DNA from: Dacryopinax spathularia
Taxonomy: Eukaryota > Basidiomycota > Dacrymycetes > Dacrymycetales > Dacrymycetaceae
NCBI GenBank assembly: GCA_037974965.1
Contig: JBBPFI010000004.1
Location: 186,001-250,000, forward strand
Direction of reading: 5' to 3'
DNA length: 64,000 nucleotides
The position numbers were made by a program, and so were the translations under genes. The notes below the pieces were generated by a model, which had not been told where the DNA came from, made no database searches, and was given only the letters and a program-made list of their open reading frames with translations. Positions 32,423 through 43,591 of the stretch are shown here, piece by piece. Within the stretch, counting starts at the first letter, position 1. The number at the start of each line of letters is the position of its first letter.

Positions 32423-34532
32423 ATGGCAGGCGACGAGTACCGGTACTTGCGAAAGAGCAGTGATGAGCGGGAATTGCCGATTGTGAATGGCAGCCCGAAA
32501 CCGCCGCAATGGACACGCCGACACACGTTGTTCTGCTTCTCCCGTTGGCGCACTGTCACCGGGATGGTACTCTTGTTACTTCTGGTGGTATTCCTATATC
32601 CGCCAGCGCCGCCAAGGCACCCTCCCCCACCCGAAGCCTGGATCGATCCAATATCGCCTGTCACTCGAATACGAAATGGAGGACCGGGGAGAAGAGAGGA
32701 TGGCGTAGTGTGCGGGGTTCGGGCTCGAATGGCTGCTGAAGGAGGAGGGTGGACAATGGACCGGATCAGGGAGATGGTCGCGGAAACTGAAGGGTTCTTC
32801 GTGAGGGACTGGAGTCTTCATTTGGGATGGAATAATGTGCGTGTCTGTGCCAGCACCTCTCGAAGCACATGCTGACAAGCTTTGCAGATGAGATACATCA
32901 TCGAGTCAGGTGTCAATCAAGCTTACATCCTGAATCGGACACTGGTGCTCCCCACATACGTCTATGCCAGGAACTGCGAGCTTCCACGGTGCGTTTGTAC
33001 TCGCGCACAATCTTGCAAAGCTGAACGAGCTACAGAGACGTCTGTGCATCGTATGGGGACGTGATCGATCGCACAACTTGGGGTGTCACCTCGCATTTGC
33101 CCACTGGCGAGACCGCCTCGTATCGAATGCCGTTAGGTGTCATGCTGGACCTCGAAACATTGCGGGCTCATCGAAATGTTATCTTGATGTCCGAATATCT
33201 TGCTCTCCAAGGCCTTCCGCAGTCAATGGAGCCCGTAACGGGCCGGTTCTCTGAAGAACTCGTGCCTTCTGGCACCACGCTGCAGCACCTTGCCGCGTGG
33301 TGGTATGATGGCGATGTAGTCCGAGTCGACCGTGCACCGCGACCCATCCCCGATTCTGGTCGATGGACGTACAATCCTGAAGTGGCCGAGCGTTTGAAGG
33401 AGCACACACACAAGGGCATGTTCATGCAGTGGGAGAACGGCTGGGAAGTCGTCCGCGAGGGCAAAGGCCTGGGCTTTACCGAAGGAGACGCCGAGGAGGT
33501 GTTGTCGCTCTATGGGTATTCGGTGATACACTCTTACACTGGGGAGTAAGCCGAGTCCGCCGTCAGAGCGCCTCTCTAAAGATGCTGATGATCGCGCAGA
33601 CGAGTTGAGCACTTGAAGTTTGTTGGATTTCCGGTCAAGTTCATCTGCATCACCGAGCGCATCCATGGTTGGTACGACGAGTGGTCGCTCTCGACCGCGG
33701 ACATCTTCTGGCTTCAGGGGGAGATCCACGTGAACCGGCGACCGGTAAGTTCCGTGCTCCAGCCTCTCTTATCAGGTGCTGAACGTCTTTTAGGGAGACA
33801 TGTGGTTTTCGACCCCGGCCGCCAGAGACGAGTATACCGAGTTCGTCTTGTACACCATGCGACGACCAGCAAACATCCTCAGGATCGCTAGCCGGGTGGA
33901 TAGACGCATGCGGGAGATCGTTGGTGGCCGGATGTGGATGGCCGTCCATATGCGACGTGGTGACTGTACTTGCACACTTGCATTGCGACTGTGGTATGTA
34001 TGGCTGATTGGATTGCGCAGTTACCACCGTCGATTGGGTACGCGTCGGCTCTATACAGGAGCAGTGGAATCGGGTGGCCGGTCGGCTACGAGAAGGGCGT
34101 GAGATCCTTCGGAAGATAAGGAAGAAGCGTAGGCAGACGTACGAAGTACCGGCAGCCCACCCATACGAAGGCTGGATGAGAGCTGGCCCTCCCGCAGACA
34201 ATGATCCGTACGTATTCCTGATGCTTGATCGCGCTTGCCTGCTGACCGAAGGGCGCAACAGATTCTTCCTTGCGACAGACGAACGAGATCCTGAAAATAT
34301 TGCCTTCCTGCGCAATCAGAGCGCGATCCTCATCAACGATCTTCTCACGCCCGAGGATAGGCAGGACCTTGGTTGGCCAATTGTCATGACCGATTTTCTA
34401 GGGTTGCTGGAACAAACCGTGCTGGCCCGGAGTGCCTATTTCGTGGGCAGAATGGAGAGTAGCGTAAGTGGTGGAGCGCTGAACATGCGAGCCGCATGGG
34501 GTATGGATCCGCGAACGATGAGCTTTGAGTAG
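32423..34532 (+). CDS. Golgi-type membrane protein with O-fucosyltransferase-like fold
   Basis: Type II membrane protein. A basic cytosolic tail (KPPQWTRRHTLF) is followed by a single anchor (GMVLLLLLVVFLYPP, about residues 47-62), a Pro-rich stem and a lumenal catalytic region. The exon after the first intron starts MRYIIESGVNQAYILNRTLVLPTYVY, a typical N-terminal GT-B segment of GDP-fucose O-fucosyltransferase-like proteins. The sequence MWMAVHMRRGDC matches the HxRRGD motif that binds the nucleotide sugar in fucosyltransferases. Near the end, NRFFLATDERDPENI and SAYFVGRMESSVS correspond to conserved donor-site segments. Several ~55-nt introns interrupt the gene. Acceptor and product are unknown; family membership is inferred from motif order. 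Confidence 0.7.
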
Positions 34533-35069
34533 TGGTAAAAGGGAAGGTTTACACCGAGCACTGGTTTGGGCCCTTTCTTCTGGTTTAATCTTGCCCATCT
34601 TTCGGGACCTCGGTCGGTTTATTTCTTCTACATCTTTTGGGACTTCGGTCTGTGAGAGCGGAGACAGTCACAGTACGTTACCTGGATTGCGGTCTTTTCT
34701 TATTAGGGTGGATGGTACTTGCTGCTTGTAATGTTATCTTATCTAGGATTTACATACCCTTTCTACCTGGGAGAAAGGCTGAGCTGGTCGAGGAGTGCAT
34801 TCCCCTGTTCAGTGTTGCGGCCGAGACCACCAGTGGAATGCTGCGGGTACTGCCTCCGGCCCTTCCCCGCCGACGTGGACGGGCCACACAAACCCTTTGT
34901 GGAGGACCTCCAACCAGAACTGTCGTGCGACGCACCTGCATCCAAATAGTGCACGTCATAATGCGGCTTACTCCCATCTGTCTTACTGTACGGGACATGT
35001 GCATCCTGGGTCGACGCTCTTCAGCTCTCGACTCGCTCGTGGTCACTTCACCAACAACAGGTCGCCGCA
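34533..35069. other. Intergenic region, glycosyltransferase 3' end and NLR promoter
   Basis: 537 bp between plus-strand genes. It has imperfect direct repeats of GGGAC(C/T)TCGGTC near 34602 and 34649. No gene. Confidence 0.4.
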
Positions 35070-37745
35070 ATGGCGGCTAGCGAAAGCGCGCCTGTGGATG
35101 TCCTAACTCCATCAACACCAAGTGGCAGCAAGACGTCCAATACGGTTGACTCCGCCGTGGATGTTCTTCTAGAGCTCTCTCTACAAAGGAGCTTGCGAGG
35201 TATCCGGATGAAGTACGCTTCTACGGTCCAGCTACCAGCCGAACTACCTATGCTCCACATTCCTCGGAAACCGAACATCCTGTTGGGAAGGAATGAGGTT
35301 GTTGAGGGCATCGTCAGCAGGCTCGTTGAAACAGAGGCGACGCCTGCAATCATTTGTGGAGGACCTGGGATGGGCAAGACGAGCGTGGCAGCGGGCGTGT
35401 GGCACGACGAGCGAGTCGAGGGGAGGTTTGGAACGGGACGGGTTTGGATCAGCTGCGACGGTCTGTTGTCGTCCGAAGGTCTCATTCCCGCTCTTGCGTC
35501 GATGCTGGGCGTTCAGGATCGACAAGAAGGACCTCTTCGCAACCAGCTCCTTCAGGAGTTGCAGGCTCGGGAGAAACCGACCTTCCTTGTGCTCGACAAC
35601 GTCAACTCCAAGCTCTTCAACACCGAGTCCTCGCAGACACATTCCTTCTTGGTCGAGCTCGCGCATCTACCGTACCTTCAATTGCTGCTGCTAAGCAAGG
35701 ATGGCGATGTGCTGAATCTCGGCGATCCGGGAGAGTCGTTTTCGCTGCGGGTCGAAAAGTTGGACCTTTCGGCGCTACGTACGATTTACGCGGCGAACGA
35801 TGGCCCACTCTCGGACGGGCTGGACGAGCTGCTGGAGCTTGTGGATGGCTGCCCACTAGCAGCCGTTCTCCTAGCAAGGCACTGCTCCATCCTTCCTACG
35901 GCTGAGATTATTCCGATATTGGACCAAGCGAAGACGACAGGCTTCCGTGGACTCGACCTATGCCTCCATCTCCTTCTCAACTCCTCCCCCATCCGCGAGA
36001 TTCCGACCACGATCGACAGCCTGAGTATACTGTCGTTGTTCCCTGACGGCATCGACCTCGAACAACTTCCGAAAGCTTTCCCCATCCTGGGAAATCTGAC
36101 CGCGTCTTTAACAGCACTCGAGCGACTCGGTCTCATCTCAAGACGAGGCAGTCGGGTCAAGGTGCTTTCGAGTATCCGTCCACATGTTCTTGAAAAGCAT
36201 CCACCTCGAACCGACCACGTCAAATCTCTGATACAGTCCTTCCTCTCTTTTCTTGACCCGCTGGATATCACCGAGCCGGATGTAACAACCATGGAGCGGA
36301 TTACGAAAGAGTTTGGAAACATCACTTCAGTCCTTCTGGCATCATTCAAGCACTTCGACTTGGACGACAGGGCCATGCATCCCTTACTGCAGTTATGCGT
36401 TTTCCGGATACATGCGAGATATGGGGACTGTTATCCCGTAATCAAGCTCGCTTTCGACAGAATCGAACATCAACCAACTTCGAATTCCAATATGGCCGTC
36501 TCCTTATCTCTTGTTCTCGCTTGCTGTCTCCTAGTCGATCAAGAGTTGAGTGAGGCTGCAACCCTGCTAGAAAAAGTGGCGTCGATGTCCTCCGAGCCTC
36601 AGTCACAGGACGCACGACTGGTTCTTTATGCGACTCTTCATCTAACACAACATCGCTACAAGGACGCGCAAGACTTGCTCCTGCAACTACCGCAAGTGAG
36701 AGAACACGAGGAACGAGTATCACATGCATTTGCTCAAGAGCTTCTAGCGATGATCCTATTACGGATGGGTGACCTCGATCAAGCCGCATCTCGATGCGCG
36801 GCGGCAGGCGCTGCTTACGCCGCACTAGAGCACTTTGTTGGACTACATCGATGTCAAGAGATCCGCGCTGCAATATTGGCGGAACGTGGGCAGTTTGCTG
36901 ATGCGTTCCATTCATTATTCGAGCTCTCACAAACGTATACGACAGCCGAGTTCGACTATGCGAAGTCAAGAGTACGACGAGCAATGTACCGTATTCACGC
37001 TCTGGAGGGTCGCTACGAGGCCGCTCTTACAGGATATGCGGACGCGAAGCGGAGAGCGGAAAAGGCGCACGATCGGTTCACTATCGCCGATTGCGAGCAC
37101 GGATCAGCCAAAGTATATGAGCTTATGCAACAACCGGCTGCAGCGCTGGAACTATATAAACTCGCCATTTCGATATTCCGAGAACTGAACGAAGTCGTCG
37201 AAGTCGCCTTTACTAGGTTGGATCTGGGTCGCTGCATGTGCGATGCCAAGCTGTCGGCGGAAGGTCTTTCACAAATGTCTGCAGCAATGGCGGCTTTCGA
37301 CTACTGTGGTCTGCCATATCCGTCCGCCAAATGCAAGCAGTACATCGGCAAAGTGCTTGCCTCCCTCAAGGCCGTCAATGAAGGCTTGTCTCATTTGCGA
37401 TCCGCCCTGTCTACTTTCATGGAGCTGAATCGAAAGATCGATGCAGCCGACTGCTATATTCTCATTGGCGGCATCTGTTATCCAGGTCGACTTGACGAAG
37501 CGGAGGAGGCGACGAAGTCCGCCATGCGGCTCTACGACGAATTGGGCAGGGCCGAATCCAAGGTCAATTGCATGGTTATTCTCGCCAGCTGCTACAGGCA
37601 CCGAGGCGCACTTTCGGAGATGATCCGAGTGGCTCAGGAAGGACTTGGAACTCTGGCGGGGCTGGAGGATCGGTCGAAGGCGGACGAGGGTATCATACAA
37701 ATGCTAAAAGGATTCCTGGGTCATCCACAAGAGCCGGATGATTAA
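35070..37745 (+). CDS. Fungal NLR-like STAND ATPase (NB-ARC/TPR), intronless
   Basis: 891-residue single-exon protein of the fungal NLR group. A ~75-residue N-terminal region without a known domain is followed by the NTPase: LLGRNEVVEGI just before Walker A GGPGMGKT (97-104), Walker B FLVLDN (172-177), LLLLSKDGD in the sensor position and a DGCPLA motif near 255-260. A winged-helix-like segment (SILSLFPDGIDLEQLPKAF, LERLGLISRRGSRVKVLSSIRPHV) follows. From about residue 470 come helical TPR-type repeats (LLLQLPQVREHEERV, YEAALTGYADAKRRAEKAHD, LDEAEEATKSAMRLYDELG). It is a distant paralog of the four-exon NLR at 7163-9943. Absence of introns in a region where nearly every gene has several is notable and could reflect retroposition or intron loss. 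Confidence 0.88.
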   Translation: MAASESAPVDVLTPSTPSGSKTSNTVDSAVDVLLELSLQRSLRGIRMKYASTVQLPAELPMLHIPRKPNILLGRNEVVEGIVSRLVETEATPAIICGGPGMGKTSVAAGVWHDERVEGRFGTGRVWISCDGLLSSEGLIPALASMLGVQDRQEGPLRNQLLQELQAREKPTFLVLDNVNSKLFNTESSQTHSFLVELAHLPYLQLLLLSKDGDVLNLGDPGESFSLRVEKLDLSALRTIYAANDGPLSDGLDELLELVDGCPLAAVLLARHCSILPTAEIIPILDQAKTTGFRGLDLCLHLLLNSSPIREIPTTIDSLSILSLFPDGIDLEQLPKAFPILGNLTASLTALERLGLISRRGSRVKVLSSIRPHVLEKHPPRTDHVKSLIQSFLSFLDPLDITEPDVTTMERITKEFGNITSVLLASFKHFDLDDRAMHPLLQLCVFRIHARYGDCYPVIKLAFDRIEHQPTSNSNMAVSLSLVLACCLLVDQELSEAATLLEKVASMSSEPQSQDARLVLYATLHLTQHRYKDAQDLLLQLPQVREHEERVSHAFAQELLAMILLRMGDLDQAASRCAAAGAAYAALEHFVGLHRCQEIRAAILAERGQFADAFHSLFELSQTYTTAEFDYAKSRVRRAMYRIHALEGRYEAALTGYADAKRRAEKAHDRFTIADCEHGSAKVYELMQQPAAALELYKLAISIFRELNEVVEVAFTRLDLGRCMCDAKLSAEGLSQMSAAMAAFDYCGLPYPSAKCKQYIGKVLASLKAVNEGLSHLRSALSTFMELNRKIDAADCYILIGGICYPGRLDEAEEATKSAMRLYDELGRAESKVNCMVILASCYRHRGALSEMIRVAQEGLGTLAGLEDRSKADEGIIQMLKGFLGHPQEPDD

Positions 37746-38469
37746 AGCCCCGCTGTACTGAGATAGACACATAGCTTCAACGAGAGCCATTACCTCGCTG
37801 TCTAAGGTGCCTGTTAAGGACGTATAGGGTCGTGTAGGCGTTACTACCGGGCATACGCGTCTGAGAAACGTCTGGCCTTGAACCGGGACGGCCGCTCTTT
37901 GGCCTTGGTCTCGCATGTCTTTTGTTCGACCAGGGGGACCTCACGGCCTTAGACGGGATCCAAAGCGCGCTTTTATAGGCTTCGATTTCGGTTCCTGAGC
38001 TGAGTCAAGTGGAGAAACATCGCAAAAAGCAGAAGAGAGGGAGTCTTAAAATGACTGCAACGAGAGGTACCGTTTGCGACAAGCGGAACATGCAGATGCC
38101 AATAATGCTTGACCTGATTCATGCCACGATGTGTACGTACATACATTGCCTCGGACAATGAAGCTATACGCAACTGGTCGGCTGCTCGATTGTCCTCACA
38201 GTGTTCGTGTCCTACGCCGCCACGACGACCAGCGAATGTCCTCTCTTTATCTGCGCATATAACCCCTCTCCTGCGTCTCTTCCCCCGCATACAATAGGCG
38301 GAACAGCGTACGTTGCGTTATCCCCGCTTATGGCCATGTTGAGCCAAGAGATGCGAGCTCATCTGGGGCATAAAAGCGGCCGTCGAAGGAGCGAGCCGCC
38401 CCCAAACTTCTCCTGCATATTCGTATCAATCAATCGCACCCCCCACTTCGCCCTACGCAGAACGCAAGT
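37746..38469. promoter_or_regulatory. Intergenic region and promoter of the H3-variant gene
   Basis: 724 bp. TATA-like sites occur at 38256-38262 (CATATAA) and 38369-38376 (CATAAAAG), about 210 and 97 bp before the H3-variant ATG. Nothing else recognised. Confidence 0.45.
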
Positions 38470-39154
38470 ATGGCACGCACCAAGGTGAGGAAATGGCCTG
38501 ACGTGTCGAACCCATGTACTGATGCTGGCTAAGCAAACTGCCCGCAAGTCCACTGGAGGTATGGCGAAGGCTTTGACCCCACACACTTGTAGCTGACAGC
38601 CAGAGTAGGTAAAGCGCCTCGTAAACAGATGGCCGCTAAGCGTGCAAGGGAGGCTGCCAAAGACCGACGTAATGTTGGGCCCAGAGACCCAGACGATGAC
38701 CGTGACAATCGAGGAACGGGCAAGGGCAGGAAGCCGCGTCGTTACCGACCCGGCACGGCTGCTTTGCGCGAGATTCGGCGATATCAGAAGGGAACCGAGT
38801 TGCTGATTCGCAAGCTGCCTTTCCAGCGGCTGGTCCGCGAGGTCTCGCAGGAGTACAAGGTCGGACTACGGTTTCAGAGTTCCGCAGTACAAGCATTGCA
38901 GGAAGCGGCAGAAAGTGCGCAGATCTGGCTCATCCAGCAGAGACGAACTGATCAGATCAAACGTGGACAGCATATCTTGTGGGCCTATTCGAAGACACGC
39001 TTCGTTGCGCCTTACACGCAAAGCGAGTCACCATCCAGGTATGCAACACCCCTCGAGCCAGGATACGAGTTGACAGTTCGTGCAGCCAAAAGACATGCGG
39101 CTTGCCCGGCGAATCCGCAACGACAATAACTTGGATAAAGAGAGGCGAGAATGA
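38470..39154 (+). CDS. Histone H3 variant, candidate centromeric CENP-A
   Basis: Nucleosomal histone of the H3 family, about 160 residues, in five exons (38470-38484, 38534-38558, 38609-38914, 38971-39038, 39086-39154). The tip [20 protein letters not shown] is identical to canonical H3. The rest of the tail diverges: [20 protein letters not shown] replaces the K27 region, with an acidic insertion of about a dozen residues. The fold then resumes: [85 protein letters not shown]. The C terminus is extended ([11 protein letters not shown]). Loop 1 (QEYKVGLRF) has canonical H3 length, without the extra residues of yeast or human CENP-A. A divergent tail plus longer C terminus favours a variant. 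Calling it CENP-A is inference. Confidence 0.8.
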
Positions 39155-39659
39155 TAGCTGCTGGTCAGCTGTTCAACGACGACGGAAAGAGCGTGGATTG
39201 TCAATGTACAGTATTGTATAGTTACGGATGTTATGATGTATTGAAGCGTCCTCTTGCAAGTCGTCCGCTGACAGAGTCTCGTAGAGCGGAGTAGTGGAAA
39301 GGTGGAACAACGGTCGGCAGCCTGGCAAGGTGGCTTGTCGTCCCGATTTTTCGGGACTTGGCGGGACGGGCCGAGCCAGACAGAAGCACGTCGCCATCCA
39401 CAGCGCAGCATCCGGGAAATAAAACAGACCAAGACAATGCCGTTTGAGTCGGAGTATGCCGTTATGAAGACCTAATTTTGTAGTTGGATGAGTAAAATGG
39501 GCTAAGTCGCGGGCGTGTAACGGAGAAGAGTTGCGAGGGGACTTGAAGGATACGGGCTTCGCGAACTGATGAGGCGGAGCATCCGTGCGACATATCGCAT
39601 ACCGCTCGCACCGCTCATCGACGGGACACCTAAAATATGTGAATAAACAACTGGCAGTG
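39155..39659. other. Intergenic region, H3 variant 3' end to PL14-like start
   Basis: 505 bp holding the hairpin listed separately. No gene recognised. Confidence 0.4.
39340..39357. repeat. Perfect hairpin (7-bp stem, TTTT loop) downstream of the H3 variant
   Basis: GTCCCGA - TTTT - TCGGGAC is a perfect inverted repeat about 190 nt after the H3-variant stop. It could form an RNA stem-loop in the 3' UTR or downstream. Function unknown. Confidence 0.6.
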
Positions 39660-40936
39660 ATGCCATCTCTTTCCTTCCTACTTTCTTGCTGTCGTCGACG
39701 ACGCGCTCGCTTCCAAAATCGCCGCTCCCACCGGCAGCTCACCATGAAGCCCTGGGATCAGCAGCACGCACCCGCTCGCTCACGGTTCCACGCATGCGTC
39801 GGACTCGCCCTCCTCGTCCTCCTCGCACTTGTGCTTCTACATCCCTTTTCCAACATGACTATGCCTGATCTATTAACATACGAGAGCGCGTCAGCGTTCT
39901 TGAGGGGCATCAAGTCGCCGGCCTTCCTGTCCCGCTCCCTATTCCCCGTACAACCGCTTCGAACCGGCTGGTCGACCAGCGTGCCCTTCCCAAATGCACC
40001 GGAGAACATTAGCTTCTTAGAGCTGAGCGATGAGAGTCTAGGTAGCGTCAAGATTGCAAGCTCGACGCTACGGCACACCCTTGTTCCAGCACCACCTGGG
40101 TTGAGCAAGGAGGAACATGCCTTCCGAGCGGATTACCCCAAAGGCAGCATCAACCCTTCGGGTCCGGTGAAGGGCGGCTTCTCCTTCTACGCTCCTGGAC
40201 CGATGAAGAGAGAGCTTGAAGGAGCGAAAGAGGTCATATTCAGCTATGCGGTCATGTTCCAGGATGGATTCATGTTCCGAAGAGGGGGAAAGCTACCTGG
40301 TCTCTGTACGCCCGGCCCATATAACAGCTTTTATGCATTGGCTAATCTGCTCCGCATAGACGGTGGAACGTCAGCGGAGACAGCCTATGCCTGCTCAGGA
40401 GGACGAACAAATGCCCGCTCAGAATGCTTCGATCTCCGTCTCATGTGGCGGTCACACGGCGCTGGCGAGCTGTATGCCTACCTCCCGCCTGCACCGCATA
40501 ACGAGCACTTGTGCCACCAGGGATTCCAAAGCGAGTGTGACTGGTATGGTATTAGTATTGGGAGGGGTAATTGGTGGTTTGAGCCCGGCCAATGGACCAT
40601 TGTGAGCGAGAGGGTGAGGCTGAATGACGTGGGCGAGGGAAATGGTAAGCAATGTTTGTATTGTTGCTTTGATTTTGCCTAACAATATCTGCAGGTGAAG
40701 TACAGATCTTCGTCAACGGTGAAAGTGTCATCCACAGCACCGGCATTGTCATTTGTAAGACTGGCGAATGCGTATTCCGCGGTGCGCACATGCAGGTTAG
40801 TCCATGTTCCTAAGCCGATTCGCAACCCTTTCTCATGCTACGACAGACGTTCTTCGGCGGTTCCAACTCCGGCTGGGCAAGCCCACAAGACCAAAGCGCG
40901 TACTTCTCAGCCTTCTCGCTCTCGATCATCGAGTAG
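39660..40936 (+). CDS. Polysaccharide lyase 14-like membrane-anchored protein
   Basis: Type II membrane or signal-anchored protein with a jelly-roll domain of the PL14-like group found widely in basidiomycetes. The chosen start MPSLSFLLSCCRRRRARF gives a basic tail. A hydrophobic anchor (ACVGLALLVLLALVLLHPF) follows. The lectin-like domain includes VIFSYAVMFQDGFMFRRGGKLPG, DLRLMWRSHGAGELYAYLPP, RGNWWFEPGQWTIVSERV and, after two introns, EVQIFVNGESVI and TFFGGSNSGWASPQDQSAYF, the usual family C-terminal signature. An upstream in-frame Met at 39585 is possible but less likely. Substrate is unknown; activity on glucuronans is known for some relatives. Confidence 0.75.
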
Positions 40937-41265
40937 ACAGCGGCGGCATAAAGTAATTTCCCAGCTTGGGGGGCCCTTCGCCTGCTGTCGTAACACATCT
41001 ATATCGGTAGATCCCTCCGTCCGGACTAGACCCAAGCACTGTAGCATACCTCGACATTACTGTATACCATATTCTTTTGTACTATCGATCCAGATGTATA
41101 ATGAAGTTGCTATTGATAGAGCAAGTGGTGGCCCTCTAACGTGATTCCGGTCCGGGACGCGTCCTACATAGCAGCGCGTCGCGCGTCGCGTGCCTGTCCA
41201 CATACCCAGCATTCGCCCTTCTGCTGCTTCGCATAGATATCTCTTCCCCTTCCAGCTATTTAGCT
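40937..41265. other. Intergenic region before POL12
   Basis: 329 bp. It contains a CG-rich direct repeat near 41176-41192 (GCGCGTCGCGCGTCGCG) close to a position where DNA-replication genes often carry MluI-type boxes; an exact ACGCGT is not present. A related GGGACGCGTCC palindrome lies at 41154-41164. Confidence 0.4.
41154..41164. promoter_or_regulatory. ACGCGT (MCB-like) site upstream of POL12
   Basis: The bases GGGACGCGTCC hold ACGCGT, the MluI cell-cycle box bound by MBF in yeasts, about 105 bp before the ATG of DNA polymerase alpha subunit B. DNA-replication genes are classical MBF targets in ascomycete yeasts. Function in this fungus is inferred. Confidence 0.45.
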
Positions 41266-43314
41266 ATGGACGAAGCAACACTACGAAAAGAATTGACTCA
41301 GCAGTTTGGTGCGGACGTACGGGATGAGGAGGTTATGCAAGAATGTGCGTAGCCTAGTCCCTCACCCCGTTTTCCGTCGCTGACAACTGCTCAGGTATAA
41401 CGCTCTGCAAGCTATTCATGATGCCACCAGAAGATCTGTTCATCGCTTGGGAGGCCTTCGACTCGAGCAACTCGCTATCCTCATCCACCTCAACCGTGAG
41501 AGCGAAGACGGGCCGTACGCAACTCACCGTTCCTCTTCTTCGGGATCTCAAGGCGGACATACATCGGAAACGAGAGCTGAAAGCGGAGAGTGCGGCACAT
41601 CACCGGCCTGTGCAAGCCGCAGCGAGGAGGAGCTTACCGGGCTTGGGAGGAAGAGTGAGCCTGGGCGGGGCTGGTGGTTCAGCTGAGAGGCAGAGGGAGC
41701 CCATTGTCGTGAAGCCGAGGGTGGAAGTGCGGGAAGTGAGCGAGGGTAAACGTGAGTTTGTGCGCTCTTATACTGTAGAGCAACCTCTGATGTCTTTTCC
41801 AGGGAATTACCGTTATATGTATGGAAAGATCTCTCAAAGGGCTGAGAGTAGGTTGTTTTATCTTGTCAGGAAGGCAAGCGCTAATCTCGCCCAGTACTCG
41901 ACGACATCATCGACGATATGTCCGAACTCGTGAGAGCACACTACGACCTCGAAGAGATTGGAGACCCAGCAGCCGTCACGGAGGAGGAAGTCGTCGTTGT
42001 CGGCAGGATATGCTCCGACGCCGACACTGGGGCAAAATTGACCGAGTCCTCCATCCTCCTGGAAGCGTCACGGATGACTGGATCAGGCGCAAGGACGCCG
42101 TTGAAGTTCGAGCCTGGTTTCTCCGTCAGGGGACGAAGTGATAATGGTTTAGGCATGTTTCCTGGGCAGCTCGTGGCGCTCAAAGGCAAGAACGGTGGAG
42201 GCGGGTGGTTCTCTGCTTCAGAAGCACTGGAGGTACGGTATCTCTCTTCTTGTTTCCAGACAATGAACTGATCAAGGGGCAGCTACCAGCACTAGCCGAA
42301 CCACCTCTTCCACCTACGTCCGCTTCTACCACCGCATTTAGCGTCATCGTCGCATGCGGTCCCTTCACACCAGATAGTGACCTCCTCTACCGGCCATTCG
42401 ACCAGCTACTCTCCGAGGTAGCACGGACGAAACCGGGTGTGCTTCTCCTGCTTGGGCCCTTCATCGACTCAAATCACCCTCTCATCCGGAAAGGCGAGGT
42501 GGAGCATACGCCGCTGGAGATCTTCCGCCATCGCATCGGTCTCCCCTTGCGCAGATGTATGGATGCCAATCCAGGCATGAGCTTGGTTGTCGTTCCTGGT
42601 GTGAGGGATCTCGTCAGCTTCCATGCTGCGTTCCCGCAGCCTGCCCTCAGCGACACGGAAGAACTCGCTTTGCCAAAGGTAAGCAATCTGGCTTTGTATC
42701 GGCCTCCTGGCTGACGAGAGCAACAGGCTACCATCCACTTGCCAAACCCGTCCACAATGGTCATGAATGGTGTCACATTGGCAGCGAGCAGCGTGGATGT
42801 CCTCTTCCATCTTAGGAAAGAAGAGTTTGTCAAGCGGATTGAGGGTACAACCCCGCTGGATCCGATGGCTTCGCTTTCCAGTCATGTCCTATCACAACGA
42901 AGGTCTGCCTGTGCCGCTCCGAACGGAGGCTTGTGCTTACGCTTGCTTGGACAGTTTCTATCCCATCTTACCACCACCAAAAGATGTCTCCTCAGATGTC
43001 AACCTGGACATTCTACACTATGAATTCCTACGGTTGGGTCCATCAGCCCCTGCGGTCCTCGTCCTTCCGAGCGTCCTCAAGCAGTTCCACAAGGTCTGTT
43101 CTTCTCAGTGAAGGTTCCTCCTATATGTGCTGAATGATCCTCCAAGATCGTGAACAATACACTAGTTATCAACCCCTCCTTCCTCAACCGGGGTAACTAT
43201 GCGTGGGTGGAATGCCCGGACGCGACTTTCGCCCAGGCCACAGGAGGAAAGAGTGCGTGGGAGGTGTTCTGGAAGAACGCGACAGTGGATTTGCGGCGAT
43301 TGCCGACGCAATAG
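41266..43314 (+). CDS. POL12: DNA polymerase alpha subunit B
   Basis: Regulatory B subunit of the polymerase alpha-primase complex, which starts DNA synthesis at origins and lagging strands. The start MDEATLRKELTQQFGADVRDE leads into the N-terminal helical domain found in Pol12. A disordered Ala/Gly/Arg linker follows. The OB fold part contains EEEVVVVGRICSDADTGAKL and MFPGQLVALKGKNGGG. The inactive calcineurin-like phosphoesterase domain includes FSVIVACGPFTPDSDLLY, VLLLLGPFIDSNHPLI, GMSLVVVPGVRDLVSFHA and later NNTLVINPSFLNRGNYAWV, all characteristic of the subunit B family. It ends VDLRRLPTQ. About nine exons with ~50-nt introns. A possible MCB site lies in its promoter. Confidence 0.93.
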
Positions 43315-43591
43315 ATCAGGACCACCGCTTCATGCTTAGTTTATGTAGTGACTCATGTGCTTGTTTGGATTATGCCATTCATCTTTGGCGATGGGTGTGG
43401 GATCCTGCGTCCAATCGCATATTCCTCGGAAAGGTCATAACTTCCCCATAGTTTTCGCGTGCAACTCCGAGGACGCGTCGTGACGCTTCTCAAGTCGGCG
43501 CGCTCTGACCGTCGCGGATTTGCATCAAGCTTGGAATATTCGAGGCACGCAGCGCGTGTCGACTACCTATGCATCTTCTCCAGATACGACC

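Noticed and set aside
32423-34532. Chitin synthase or other GT family for the membrane glycosyltransferase
   Set aside because: No QxxRW or DxD-type processive motifs; HMRRGDC points to the fucosyltransferase-like fold.
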